Shown here piece after piece: positions 53,053 through 61,643 of a stretch of DNA of 64,000 nucleotides (its first letter is position 1; each line of letters starts with the position of its first letter). The translations under genes and the position numbers were made by a program. The DNA is from Clostridia bacterium (GTDB lineage: Bacteria; Bacillota; Clostridia; Oscillospirales; CAG-272): assembly GCA_017481595.1 (NCBI GenBank), contig JAFUOY010000017.1:1-64000 (forward strand), read 5' to 3'. The notes beneath the pieces are model-generated. The model saw only the letters and a program-made list of their open reading frames with translations. It searched no databases and was not told the origin of the DNA.

Positions 53053-53586
53053 TCAGTCCTCTTTATCGGAGATCTTAGCCGCAGCCTTACCGAAGATGAA
53101 CAAGCGCTTCTTTGACAAAAGCTGGAATGCGTTTATTACGAATACTACGAATACGCATACGCTCAATACCGCGTTGATAACGTAAATAATTCTTGAAAAG
53201 CTTGCGTAGTTTAAAGCGGACAATTTACCGTAGTTGTACAAAACCTCGGCAATTATAGAGGGAACGTTGAGAGTTGCCTTTATAACGATGAACGTACCGA
53301 GAGCAAGACCGTTTGCTGTAACCGTGTGCATAGCATCCTTACCTGATTTTGTAAATACTGCAACAGCTATTGCAATGGTACAGATCATAGCCGCGCCGTA
53401 GTTGCTGAGTGTCCACATTGCAAGAGCAAAAAGGGACAAAGCGGAAATAAGGATCTCACCCTTGTTCATTACAAGCTTGGGAGCCTCGGGAGCCTTTTCC
53501 TCCTCATAATCGTTAGTACCGTCAAGAAATGACTGTAAAGCCTTTTCCTCGTTGGTAGCTTCAACGTTTTTGTTTTCCTGATCCAT
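53053..53586 (-). CDS. Membrane protein of unknown function
   Basis: 177 residues. An acidic N-terminal 45 residues (KNVEATNEEKALQSFLDGTNDYEEEKAP) are followed by about four hydrophobic helices between residues ~45 and 160 and a basic C-terminus. I do not recognise a family. AAAGGAG precedes the ATG. It lies between the GH109-like and LUD genes with short gaps and is probably co-transcribed. Confidence 0.7.
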   Translation of the reverse strand: MDQENKNVEATNEEKALQSFLDGTNDYEEEKAPEAPKLVMNKGEILISALSLFALAMWTLSNYGAAMICTIAIAVAVFTKSGKDAMHTVTANGLALGTFIVIKATLNVPSIIAEVLYNYGKLSALNYASFSRIIYVINAVLSVCVFVVFVINAFQLLSKKRLFIFGKAAAKISDKED

Positions 53587-53625
53587 TTTATTTCTCCTTT
53601 CTGAAATATGTAAAATTTATATCAA

Positions 53626-54852
53626 TTAAAAATTGAACTTCACTACGTCAAGGGAGGGTCTTGTTTTGTACGCGCCCCTTGTAAAGTCGGGGATAGCCTT
53701 AGGCATACCGCCCTCCTTTATAGATTCCTCGGAAAGACAGGTTACCACCATCCAGGCAGCCGCGTCATATACGTCGATCGCCATTTCCTCTCCTGCCTTA
53801 AGTCTGTCTACAAAGTCGCGGAATTCGATATAGTCCATTCCGCCGTGACCTGCATCAAGCTGCTCCTGCGTGATATTGAACCAGCTGTCGGGAAGCATAT
53901 CCTTAAACTGCTCCGCGGTGTTCTTATACTCGTCAAAATACTCAACGGGTGACCAAAATTCCTTCTGTCCGTCAAAATATACGGAGTTGGAGGTCTGCTC
54001 ATACATACCCTTGGAGCCGCGAACGGTGAACTCTCGGTTATAAGAGCGGGGGAGAGATGTGTCAAGTCTTATAAGTATCTGCTCGCCGTTTTCGCAGGTG
54101 ATAATTGTGTTAATAATGTCACCCTGCGCGAATTTAACGCCGATAAGCTCGGGATTTATGTTGTCCTTGTTGTCCTCAACGTACTGCTCCATACCGCAGG
54201 AGCCCGATGCAACGGATACCAAGGATACCATTCTGTTTCCTCTGTTGATGTTAAGTATCTTTGCAATGGGACCAAGCTCGTGGGTGGGATAGTTTTCACA
54301 GTTTCTCGTAAGATAATTGCGGAGTCTGTAGTGTCTGTTTTCCTTGCCTCTCGTTACCTCGGAGCGAAGGTCGTGGGAATAAGAGCCCGAGCAATAGATG
54401 ATCTTTCCGAAAAGACCCTTTCTTGCAATAGCCGTAGCAAGAAGCTCGTCTCTGTTATAGCAGCAGTTTTCCATAAACATAAAGGGCACTCTTGTTCTTT
54501 CCCAAGTGTCAACCAGGTCAAAGCAGTCCTGTACGCTGTACGCGCCGCCAACCTCAAGGGCAACGGCAACTCCTGCGTTCATTGCGTCAATGGCGATGGG
54601 AATATGAAGCTCCCAGTCTGTGGAAATAAGCACCGCATCAAGTCCCTCAGTCTTAAGAAGCTCCTTGTAATCGGTGGTCATAAAGGGTGTATTACCCTTC
54701 TTTTCCTTTACCTTGTCAAAGGCACTTTGCGCGCGGTCCTCATATTTATCGCAAACGGCAATTACGTCAACGTCATCAAGGGAGAGAAGTATCTCCAAAA
54801 GTCCCCATCCTCTGCATCCGTGGCCGATAAGACCCATTTTTACTCTATCCAT
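53626..54852 (-). CDS. Gfo/Idh/MocA oxidoreductase, GH109-like
   Basis: 408 residues. The N-terminal Rossmann domain has GLIGHGCRGWGLL (8-20). The C-terminal part has MENCCYNRDELLA, GSYSHDLRSEV, NYPTHELGPIAKILNINRGNRM and YIEFRDFVDRL, all close to GH109 alpha-N-acetylgalactosaminidases that use bound NAD. No signal peptide, unlike many secreted GH109 members. Hydrolysis of host mucin-type or blood-group sugars is possible; a plain sugar dehydrogenase cannot be excluded. AGGAG before the ATG; promoter at 54899-54927. Confidence 0.82.
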   Translation of the reverse strand: MDRVKMGLIGHGCRGWGLLEILLSLDDVDVIAVCDKYEDRAQSAFDKVKEKKGNTPFMTTDYKELLKTEGLDAVLISTDWELHIPIAIDAMNAGVAVALEVGGAYSVQDCFDLVDTWERTRVPFMFMENCCYNRDELLATAIARKGLFGKIIYCSGSYSHDLRSEVTRGKENRHYRLRNYLTRNCENYPTHELGPIAKILNINRGNRMVSLVSVASGSCGMEQYVEDNKDNINPELIGVKFAQGDIINTIITCENGEQILIRLDTSLPRSYNREFTVRGSKGMYEQTSNSVYFDGQKEFWSPVEYFDEYKNTAEQFKDMLPDSWFNITQEQLDAGHGGMDYIEFRDFVDRLKAGEEMAIDVYDAAAWMVVTCLSEESIKEGGMPKAIPDFTRGAYKTRPSLDVVKFNF

Positions 54853-54898
54853 AATAATCTCCTGTCCTTATATATTATATTGTAAAGTAGATACCTTA

Positions 54899-54927
54899 AG
54901 TATAGCATAAGAAAAAGTGAAAATCAA
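54899..54927 (-). promoter_or_regulatory. Promoter of the GH109-like operon
   Basis: TTGATT (54922-54927), 17 bp, TATACT (54899-54904) on the minus strand. Confidence 0.6.
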
Positions 54928-54934
54928 TAAACTA

Positions 54935-54963
54935 TTGACAATTTGTTTTTGTGATGATAAAAT
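54935..54963 (+). promoter_or_regulatory. Promoter of the small lipoprotein operon
   Basis: TTGACA (54935-54940), 17 bp, TAAAAT (54958-54963) on the plus strand, back-to-back with the GH109-like promoter. Confidence 0.7.
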
Positions 54964-55003
54964 AAATGTACAGATATATTTTTGAGAAAGGAAATCATAT
55001 GTT

Positions 55004-55171
55004 ATGAAAAAGATACTTGCATTTTTAATGATCGTTCTTATGGCGTTTACCTTCGTATCCTGCGATCTTGGCGAGGATGTTGGCGCTATGTACGACGAGA
55101 TGGTTCAGGGCGGAGCAGAGGCTCTTGGCGACTTCTTGAAGGAAGATCCCACTTGGTCCACCGGCGCTTAA
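55004..55171 (+). CDS. 55-residue lipoprotein
   Basis: Short gene with GAAAGGAA upstream of the ATG and a promoter 40 bp away. The signal peptide MKKILAFLMIVLMAFTF runs into the lipobox VSC (Cys20), followed by an acidic 35-residue mature part (DLGEDVGAMYDEMV, ending in PTWSTGA). It would be tethered to the outer face of the membrane. No family is recognised. It is 16 bp upstream of the next gene and probably co-expressed with it. Confidence 0.68.
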   Translation: MKKILAFLMIVLMAFTFVSCDLGEDVGAMYDEMVQGGAEALGDFLKEDPTWSTGA

Positions 55172-55187
55172 CTTATGGGGTTGAATT

Positions 55188-56174
55188 ATGAAAAATAAAG
55201 CATTAAGAGTAACGGCAAGGGTCTTTGCCGTTATACTTGCAATAGTATTCTTTTTGCTTTTCGCCATTTATTTCGGCGAAAAGGTGTTCTTTGCGCGCTT
55301 CTTTATGGATGCGGACGCGGAGATGAAAACCCCCGGTCTTTCCGACGGCTACGTGCCTCAGGGCTTTGACTACGTGGGTGAAAAATCCGTATTTCTTACA
55401 AGTGGATATATGAAGGACGGCAGCGCCTCCCGAGTGTATGTTATCAGCGAGGAATCAAGAAAGGTCATGTTCTTTGTTGAGCTTAAGGAGCAGGACGGCA
55501 GCGACCATACGGGTCACACGGGCGGTATTGCCTACTACGGTAATTACGTTTACATTCCCGGCTCCGACGGCTGCGATATCTTTCTTATGTCCGACCTTTT
55601 TGACGGGGACTCCAAGCTTACCAAGTGCGGCGAGATAAAAACAGGTAACGATCCCGCTTACTGTAAGGTATTTGACGGCAAGCTTTACGCAGGCGCGTTT
55701 TTCTATCCCGAGGGTGGATATTCCACTCCCGACTCACATCACCTTACCACTCCGTCAGGAGATAAAAACTCGGCTGTCATAACAGTATTTGAGCTTGATA
55801 AAGCAACGGGAAATGCAAAAAACCCCACCCCTGTGGGCGTAATTTCAACTACTGACAAGGTTCAGGGTATGACAATGACGGATAAGGGCAACATTATTTT
55901 GTCCACGTCCTGGGGTCTTACAATATCTCACCTGTATGAGTACAACACCAAGATCGCTTCCACGGGTGAGTTTGATTTTAACGGTACAAAGGTGCCTCTT
56001 ACGTATCTTGACTCAAAATGTCTTGTGCGTGATGTAAAAGCGCCTCCTATGGCAGAGGAAATTATATATATGCCCGACGGCGAGGTATACATAATGAATG
56101 AGTCCGCTTGTACAAAGTACATATTCGGTAATTTTACCTCGGGACGTCGCGTATACTCCTACGAGCTTGACTAA
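55188..56174 (+). CDS. Membrane-anchored extracytoplasmic protein, propeller-like
   Basis: 328 residues with an N-terminal helix (about 8-30) and a long external domain rich in beta-type segments (FDYVGEKSVFLTSGYMK, GGIAYYGNYVYIPGS, GKLYAGAFFYP, DKVQGMTMTDKGNIILSTSWG). The recurring Gly-aromatic pattern suggests a beta-propeller, but the family is not recognised. A weak ribosome binding site (TGGGG) precedes the ATG. Pairs with the lipoprotein upstream. Confidence 0.75.
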   Translation: MKNKALRVTARVFAVILAIVFFLLFAIYFGEKVFFARFFMDADAEMKTPGLSDGYVPQGFDYVGEKSVFLTSGYMKDGSASRVYVISEESRKVMFFVELKEQDGSDHTGHTGGIAYYGNYVYIPGSDGCDIFLMSDLFDGDSKLTKCGEIKTGNDPAYCKVFDGKLYAGAFFYPEGGYSTPDSHHLTTPSGDKNSAVITVFELDKATGNAKNPTPVGVISTTDKVQGMTMTDKGNIILSTSWGLTISHLYEYNTKIASTGEFDFNGTKVPLTYLDSKCLVRDVKAPPMAEEIIYMPDGEVYIMNESACTKYIFGNFTSGRRVYSYELD

Positions 56175-56193
56175 GGGCATCACAAAAATAATA

Positions 56194-56231
56194 TACGGAC
56201 CTGTTTTACAGACACAGGTCCGTACTTTTTT
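56194..56231 (+). terminator. Terminator of the lipoprotein operon
   Basis: 11-bp stem TACGGACCTGT / ACAGGTCCGTA with a 9-nt loop and a T7 tail. The remaining gap up to 56449 (about 220 bp) is AT-rich and shows no feature I can name. Confidence 0.9.
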
Positions 56232-56449
56232 TGTTAAAAACCCTTTCATGTGTGTGAATCTTGAGCAAAAACAGTATCTTTATGGCGTCTTGGCGTTTGT
56301 TGTCTTGCCAAAACATAGTGAAATATTATTTAAGTAAAATTAAAGTACGTATGGTAGATTTTGAGATGAAGTAAAGCATATTTGACCCTAAGTTTATGCA
56401 TTATTTACAAAAAATATGCAAAAAGACAAAAATTTTAGTAATAATTCTG

Positions 56450-56478
56450 TTGATTTATTTTAAAATATATGCTATACT
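56450..56478 (+). promoter_or_regulatory. Promoter of the Gld-type ABC operon
   Basis: TTGATT (56450-56455), 17 bp, TATACT (56473-56478), 46 bp before the ATPase start. Confidence 0.6.
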
Positions 56479-56524
56479 TTAAAAGTCTACAAAATCGTAT
56501 GATACAAAACAGAAAGGAAAAATA

Positions 56525-57475
56525 ATGGTAGAAATTAAAAATCTCGTTAAAAAATACGGAAACAAGTATGCTCTTGACGATATTTCTTTTACTATAAACA
56601 GCGGAGAGATCGTTGGCTTCCTCGGTCCTAACGGTGCGGGCAAGTCTACGACTATGAACATTGTTACAGGTTACCTTGCTTCAACGTCCGGTACCGTTGT
56701 TGTTGACGGTAAAGACATTTTGGAAAATGCTCTTGAGGCGAAGAAGCTTATCGGATACCTTCCCGAGCAGCCTCCGCTTTACGTGGATATGACAGTTCAG
56801 GAATATCTTGATTTCGTATTTGAGCTTAAGGGCTGCACCCTTAACAAGGCAAAGCATATTGATGAAATATGCACCATCACAAAGATAACAAGCGTAAGAG
56901 AAAGACTTATCAAGAATCTTTCCAAGGGCTATAAGCAGAGAGTAGGTATTGCTCAGGCGCTTATCGGAAACCCTCCCATCATTATCTTTGACGAGCCTAC
57001 GGTTGGTCTTGACCCCAAGCAGATAATCGAGGTGCGTAACCTTATAAGAAATCTCGGTAAAACACATACCGTAATTCTTTCCACTCATATTCTTTCCGAG
57101 GTACAGTCCGTATGTAACAGAATCGTCGTTATTAACAACGGTAAGATCGTTGCCGACGAAAAGACTGAAAACCTTACTAAGACCATTACGGAAAATCTCC
57201 GTTACAGAGTTAAGGTATCAGGACCTCAGAGAGAGGTTACTCAGGCGCTTCGCACAATTCCCGGTATCGTAAATGTAGAGGCTCTTAACGAGCGTGATGC
57301 CGACGCATTCGTTTACATAGTTGAGGGCGCGCCCAACGTTGATATCAGAAAGAAGCTCTTCAGAACTCTCGCTGCCAAGGATTGGCCTATGCTCGGTCTT
57401 GAGGCTGTGGGTACTGACCTTGAGGACATCTTTATCAGACTTACTGACAAAACAGGAAAGAAGAAAGGAGAATAA
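56525..57475 (+). CDS. ABC transporter ATPase, GldA/NosF-like
   Basis: 316-residue ATP-binding protein. Walker A GPNGAGKS (34-41), signature LSKGYKQRVG (LSKGY instead of LSGGQ, typical of the GldA/NosF group), Walker B IIIFDEPTVGLDP and the His switch STHIL. A C-terminal accessory domain of ~90 residues follows. AAAGGAAA before the ATG. It heads an operon with permease, GldG-like and DUF4340 proteins, so it probably serves an exporter or a membrane-remodelling complex. Confidence 0.92.
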   Translation: MVEIKNLVKKYGNKYALDDISFTINSGEIVGFLGPNGAGKSTTMNIVTGYLASTSGTVVVDGKDILENALEAKKLIGYLPEQPPLYVDMTVQEYLDFVFELKGCTLNKAKHIDEICTITKITSVRERLIKNLSKGYKQRVGIAQALIGNPPIIIFDEPTVGLDPKQIIEVRNLIRNLGKTHTVILSTHILSEVQSVCNRIVVINNGKIVADEKTENLTKTITENLRYRVKVSGPQREVTQALRTIPGIVNVEALNERDADAFVYIVEGAPNVDIRKKLFRTLAAKDWPMLGLEAVGTDLEDIFIRLTDKTGKKKGE

Positions 57476-57480
57476 TAGAT

Positions 57481-58212
57481 ATGTTGGCAATTTTCAAACG
57501 TGAATTGCGTTCATACTTCACAACAGCCACAGGATATATTTTCCTTGCCATTTCTTTGGCTCTTTTCGGAGCTATCCTCGGCGCTACCACCCTTATGAAC
57601 GCCACATCATCCACAGGCACATACTTCATTTTGGTGCTTATCATTCTTGCAATGATACTTCCCATCCTTACTATGAAATCCTTCAGTGAGGAGAAGAGAA
57701 CAAAGACAGAGCAGCTTTTGCTTACAGCTCCCGTTTCCATTCCCAGAATGGTGCTTGGTAAATACCTTGCGGCTCTTACAATGTACGTTATCGTAGTTCT
57801 TGCTTCCATGCTTAACTACATTCCTCTTTATACGTACACAGTAAAGGATGCGCTCAGCTCAACAATGCCTCCCAACTTCGTAATGATCCTTGGCAGCACT
57901 ATCGCTATCCTTCTCGTAGGTATGAGCTTTATCGCTATCGGTATGTTCGTTTCCTCCCTTACGGAAAACCAGTTTGCCGCCGTTGTTATTACCTTTGGTA
58001 TTCTTGCAGCATTGCTTTGCATCACTATATTCAACGGATATATAAGCTCCGCTGCTATCAGACTCATTCTTGACTGGTTCAGCATCTACAACAGATTCTA
58101 CAATTTCACATACGGCTTGTTTGACTTTGGAGCGCTTATTTACTATCTCTCCGTATCAGGCGTGTTCGTTTTCCTCACTATCCGTGTGTTTGAGTCACGC
58201 AGATATCGCTAA
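57481..58212 (+). CDS. ABC permease, GldF-like (ABC-2 type)
   Basis: 243-residue membrane protein with six helices. The start LAIFKRELRSYFTTATGYIFLAI and the cytoplasmic segment LTMKSFSEEKRTKTEQLLLTAPVSI are hallmarks of the GldF/NosY-type permeases. AAAGGAG precedes the ATG, 5 bp after the ATPase stop codon. Six helices imply a homodimer in the transporter. Confidence 0.9.
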   Translation: MLAIFKRELRSYFTTATGYIFLAISLALFGAILGATTLMNATSSTGTYFILVLIILAMILPILTMKSFSEEKRTKTEQLLLTAPVSIPRMVLGKYLAALTMYVIVVLASMLNYIPLYTYTVKDALSSTMPPNFVMILGSTIAILLVGMSFIAIGMFVSSLTENQFAAVVITFGILAALLCITIFNGYISSAAIRLILDWFSIYNRFYNFTYGLFDFGALIYYLSVSGVFVFLTIRVFESRRYR

Positions 58213-58229
58213 TTGAAAGGAGAGAAAAA

Positions 58230-59858
58230 ATGAAAAAAGGATTTTTAAAGTCGCTTTCCGACTCAAAAAACGTTAAATACACAAGTATAAACATCGCCTT
58301 CTGCGCTATCGTTATTGCAATCGTAATGGTGCTTAACGGTATGGTAACTATTTTCTCTGAAAAGTACAAATGGCAGCTCGATATGACTGATGAAGGACTC
58401 TTCACAATGTCAGAGCAGATGGAAACTGCCGTTAAGGAGCTGTTTGATAAGAGAGATGTCGAGATCGAGATCATCTTTGCAAAGGATAAGGATGAGATCA
58501 GCGACAAGTTTGAGATCAGCAGCACATCAGGCGCTATCGGCTACGTACACGCTACTGCAGAGCAGCTCAGCCTTAAGTTCCCTGATAACGTTACTCTCAG
58601 CTACCACGATATCGAAGAGGAATATACCTTCTTCAAGAACAATTTCTATTCTGATTCAGGTACGTCCCTCAGCCAGAACGTAGTTATAATTGCAAGAAAG
58701 AATGCTGACGGTACCTACGGTGAGTACAGAGTATTCCACTACAATGCATTTTACGGCAGTGATTCATCAGGCAACCTTTACGCATATAACGGAGAAATGC
58801 TCTTTACGTCCTCTATGCTCGGTCTTGCTCTTGATGAAAGCCCCTCAGTTTATTTCACATGGCAGCACGGTGAAACCTCCTTCAAGTCCTGGACTGACAA
58901 GAGTGAGCCCATTGACTACCTTACCATCGAAACGTCAGAAGACATCAATGCTGACGCAAGAGAGCTTATAAGAATCTTTGCTCAGAGCGGATTTGATGTT
59001 AAGCCCATTGACCTTGCAACTGAGGCAATTCCCGATGATGCAAGATGTATCGTTATCAACAAGCCTAAGTATGACTTCTCCGAGGCTGAAACAAAGAAGC
59101 TCATTGATTACTTCAAGGACTCCGGTACTATATTCTGCTTCACAGAGTACAATATCGACCTTCCCAACCTTTACGAGTGCGCTGAGGCAAACTTCGGTGT
59201 AACCGTTAAGCCTCTTGGCGTAACAGAAAATCCCATCAAGGACCCCGCAACGGTTCTTGCTAACAGCACCCCCTACACTATCAGAGCATTCGTTCCTGAT
59301 AACAGAGCTACTAACAACTATTTCAGAACTATTAAGGATATTGCATCCGCTAAGGCTATCATCACTAACGCAAACGTAATTGAGATTGAAGAAAAATACC
59401 TTAGTGACAGCGGATATGAGGAGGGTGAATTCGGTAAGTTTGTTAAGCCCTTGCTCGTTACAAGTGAAACTGCTGAGCTTAACGGTAAGGCAGGTATTTA
59501 TAACCTTGTTACCTTGACCGCTGCCGCAGAGACCGATATAAACGGCTCATTTAACGGAGTTGCAAAGGAAAAATATTCTTACTTCCTTATGTGTCCCAAT
59601 GACGGCTTTACCTCCAATCAGAATCTTCTCAGCGGCGCTAACGCAAACAGAGATATGATGATGGCATTGGTATACACCCTTGCCGCTAAGGAGGATACCA
59701 CATCCCTTGTTGACATTGACTTTAAGGTATTTGTCAACTACAGCCTTGATATCACAGCAAGAGAGGCTAATATCGTAACTGTTGTTATATCCACAGTTCT
59801 TCCTCTTGTATTCGCTATCACAGGAGCTGTAATTATTCGCAGGAGAAAACTCAGATGA
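58230..59858 (+). CDS. GldG family ABC-associated protein
   Basis: 542 residues: an N-terminal helix (about 20-42), a long external region typical of the GldG/ABC_transp_aux group (QLDMTDEGLFTMSEQ, VEIEIIFAKDKDE, FFKNNFYSDSGTSLSQNVVIIARK, ARCIVINKPKYDFSEAETKKLIDYF), and a C-terminal helix followed by RRRKLR. Partner of the permease; it probably contributes the extracytoplasmic part of the complex. The gene overlaps the next by 4 bp (ATGA). Confidence 0.88.
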   Translation: MKKGFLKSLSDSKNVKYTSINIAFCAIVIAIVMVLNGMVTIFSEKYKWQLDMTDEGLFTMSEQMETAVKELFDKRDVEIEIIFAKDKDEISDKFEISSTSGAIGYVHATAEQLSLKFPDNVTLSYHDIEEEYTFFKNNFYSDSGTSLSQNVVIIARKNADGTYGEYRVFHYNAFYGSDSSGNLYAYNGEMLFTSSMLGLALDESPSVYFTWQHGETSFKSWTDKSEPIDYLTIETSEDINADARELIRIFAQSGFDVKPIDLATEAIPDDARCIVINKPKYDFSEAETKKLIDYFKDSGTIFCFTEYNIDLPNLYECAEANFGVTVKPLGVTENPIKDPATVLANSTPYTIRAFVPDNRATNNYFRTIKDIASAKAIITNANVIEIEEKYLSDSGYEEGEFGKFVKPLLVTSETAELNGKAGIYNLVTLTAAAETDINGSFNGVAKEKYSYFLMCPNDGFTSNQNLLSGANANRDMMMALVYTLAAKEDTTSLVDIDFKVFVNYSLDITAREANIVTVVISTVLPLVFAITGAVIIRRRKLR

Positions 59859-61561
59859 CAAAAAACAAGAAAATTATTATTACCTTGGCAGTAATGCTTA
59901 TCGCTCTTATAGCGCTGGTAGTGGTTTATTTTGCAGTTGTTCTTCCCCTTCTTGAGGATGATACGGAATCTCCCGTGCCTCAGGACGGAGAGGGACTCTT
60001 CAACAATAAGCTCACTCTTTACGAGCCCGTAACCGAGGATCAGCTTATTTCCCTTAAAGTAAAAAATGCCAAGGATGAATACACCTTTAAAAGGGTAAAG
60101 GGAAGTGACGGAAAATATAAGACCGTTGTGGACGGATACGAAAGCCTTGCCTTTGACGAGACCTTCTACGCGTATCTCAGAACTCACGCCCTTACTCCTC
60201 TTACCGTTGAAAATCAGGTATACAGAAATTGCTCCGAGGAGAAAATGATCGAGTACGGAGTAACGGATGAGACCTGCCAGGCTATCCTTACGGTAAAGTT
60301 TACAAACAGCAAGGGCGAGGTTGAAACTCACGTAATGAGAATCGGTCACCTTGCATTTACAGGTAACCCCTCTTACTACGTTTCCATTGATGACAGACCC
60401 CACGTGTACAGATTCTCCTCCACGGCAGAATCTACACTTTATGCACTTGCAGAGTATATATCTCCTATCATCAACGTAGGATACGATACCTCCTCAGATG
60501 CTATGGTAGATATCACAAGATTCTACATTGCAAAGGGACCTCTTAACGATCTTAAGAGATTCGTTGTTCTTACAGCTGAGCGCTATCTTGATTCTCAGGG
60601 CATTTACAGCACGGAGTACTATTACCATGTTCTCAATGATGAAGGAGTTGGTATAAAGAGCACAAGAGCGGATCATGAATACGTTCTTAACTCAATTGCC
60701 ATCTTCTATACTCAGTTCCTTGGTGACGTCGTTATAAAGATAGATCCCGATGAGGAAACTCTTACAAAATACGGCGTTGGTTCCGATAGCGAGGGTTATT
60801 TCGTATACGCGCAGAACGTAGAGGGCAAGGATCTTCCTTCCTTCTTTATCAGTAAGCCTATTTATGATGAGGAATTGAAGCAGAACTTCTACTATACCTT
60901 GACATCCCAGGGTGATATCAAGCTTCTTGTAAGAATTCCCGAAAGCGCTTTTGTTCCTCAGAATCAGTATAAGGACGTTGAGTCTGTTGTATTGGATGAA
61001 ACAAAGGTTATTAACTGGGCTGCCACAAATACACTTGGCGTAGGATTTAACCAGGCTATTAAGGGCGACGGAGTTAAGTACCAGGGTGTAAAGAGCGTTA
61101 CTATCAAGCTCCCCACATCCGTATACCAGTACGGTGAGGAGACCTTCTACATCAATTACGTAAATGACGTACTTAAGGTAACTACGAAGAGCGGCAGATA
61201 TAAGGATGAAAGCAATGATACCATCAAGCCCTTTAACCAGTTCTACTACACTCTCGTTTCTTACCCCTTGGCATCAAGATTCAATTCTCTCAATGATGCA
61301 GAGCTGGAGGCTATTATTTCAAATCCTGCAAATCACCTTTACACCATCGAGGCAGAGCTTAATCCGGCAGAGGGTGAAGCTGCAGGTATCGTAGAAAGAT
61401 ACTCATACTACAGGCTCAGTACAGAGTACGTTATTATATACCGTACAGAGGGAACTTACGTAAACGGTGTGTTCGTTGAAACCGAAGCATCTGCAAAACG
61501 CGGTTTTTCAAGAAATACAATATTTGATACAGTAAGAAGCCAGGTTACCGACTATATCTAA
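59855..61561 (+). CDS. DUF4340 domain protein of the Gld-type operon
   Basis: 568 residues. An N-terminal helix (about 6-30), then two DUF4340-like stretches: LKVKNAKDEYTFKRVKGSDGKYKTVV and the later region with YVLNSIAIFYTQFLGDVV. DUF4340 proteins commonly follow GldG-type genes and are thought to be periplasmic or surface partners of the ABC complex; the function is unknown. Translationally coupled to the GldG-like gene. Confidence 0.85.
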   Translation: MTKNKKIIITLAVMLIALIALVVVYFAVVLPLLEDDTESPVPQDGEGLFNNKLTLYEPVTEDQLISLKVKNAKDEYTFKRVKGSDGKYKTVVDGYESLAFDETFYAYLRTHALTPLTVENQVYRNCSEEKMIEYGVTDETCQAILTVKFTNSKGEVETHVMRIGHLAFTGNPSYYVSIDDRPHVYRFSSTAESTLYALAEYISPIINVGYDTSSDAMVDITRFYIAKGPLNDLKRFVVLTAERYLDSQGIYSTEYYYHVLNDEGVGIKSTRADHEYVLNSIAIFYTQFLGDVVIKIDPDEETLTKYGVGSDSEGYFVYAQNVEGKDLPSFFISKPIYDEELKQNFYYTLTSQGDIKLLVRIPESAFVPQNQYKDVESVVLDETKVINWAATNTLGVGFNQAIKGDGVKYQGVKSVTIKLPTSVYQYGEETFYINYVNDVLKVTTKSGRYKDESNDTIKPFNQFYYTLVSYPLASRFNSLNDAELEAIISNPANHLYTIEAELNPAEGEAAGIVERYSYYRLSTEYVIIYRTEGTYVNGVFVETEASAKRGFSRNTIFDTVRSQVTDYI

Positions 61562-61643
61562 AGGGATTTCCTTGCTCTTATGGAAGGAAAGCTTGAAACC
61601 ATTCAGTAATAAAGCAACATATCATTTATATAGGAGAAATAAA

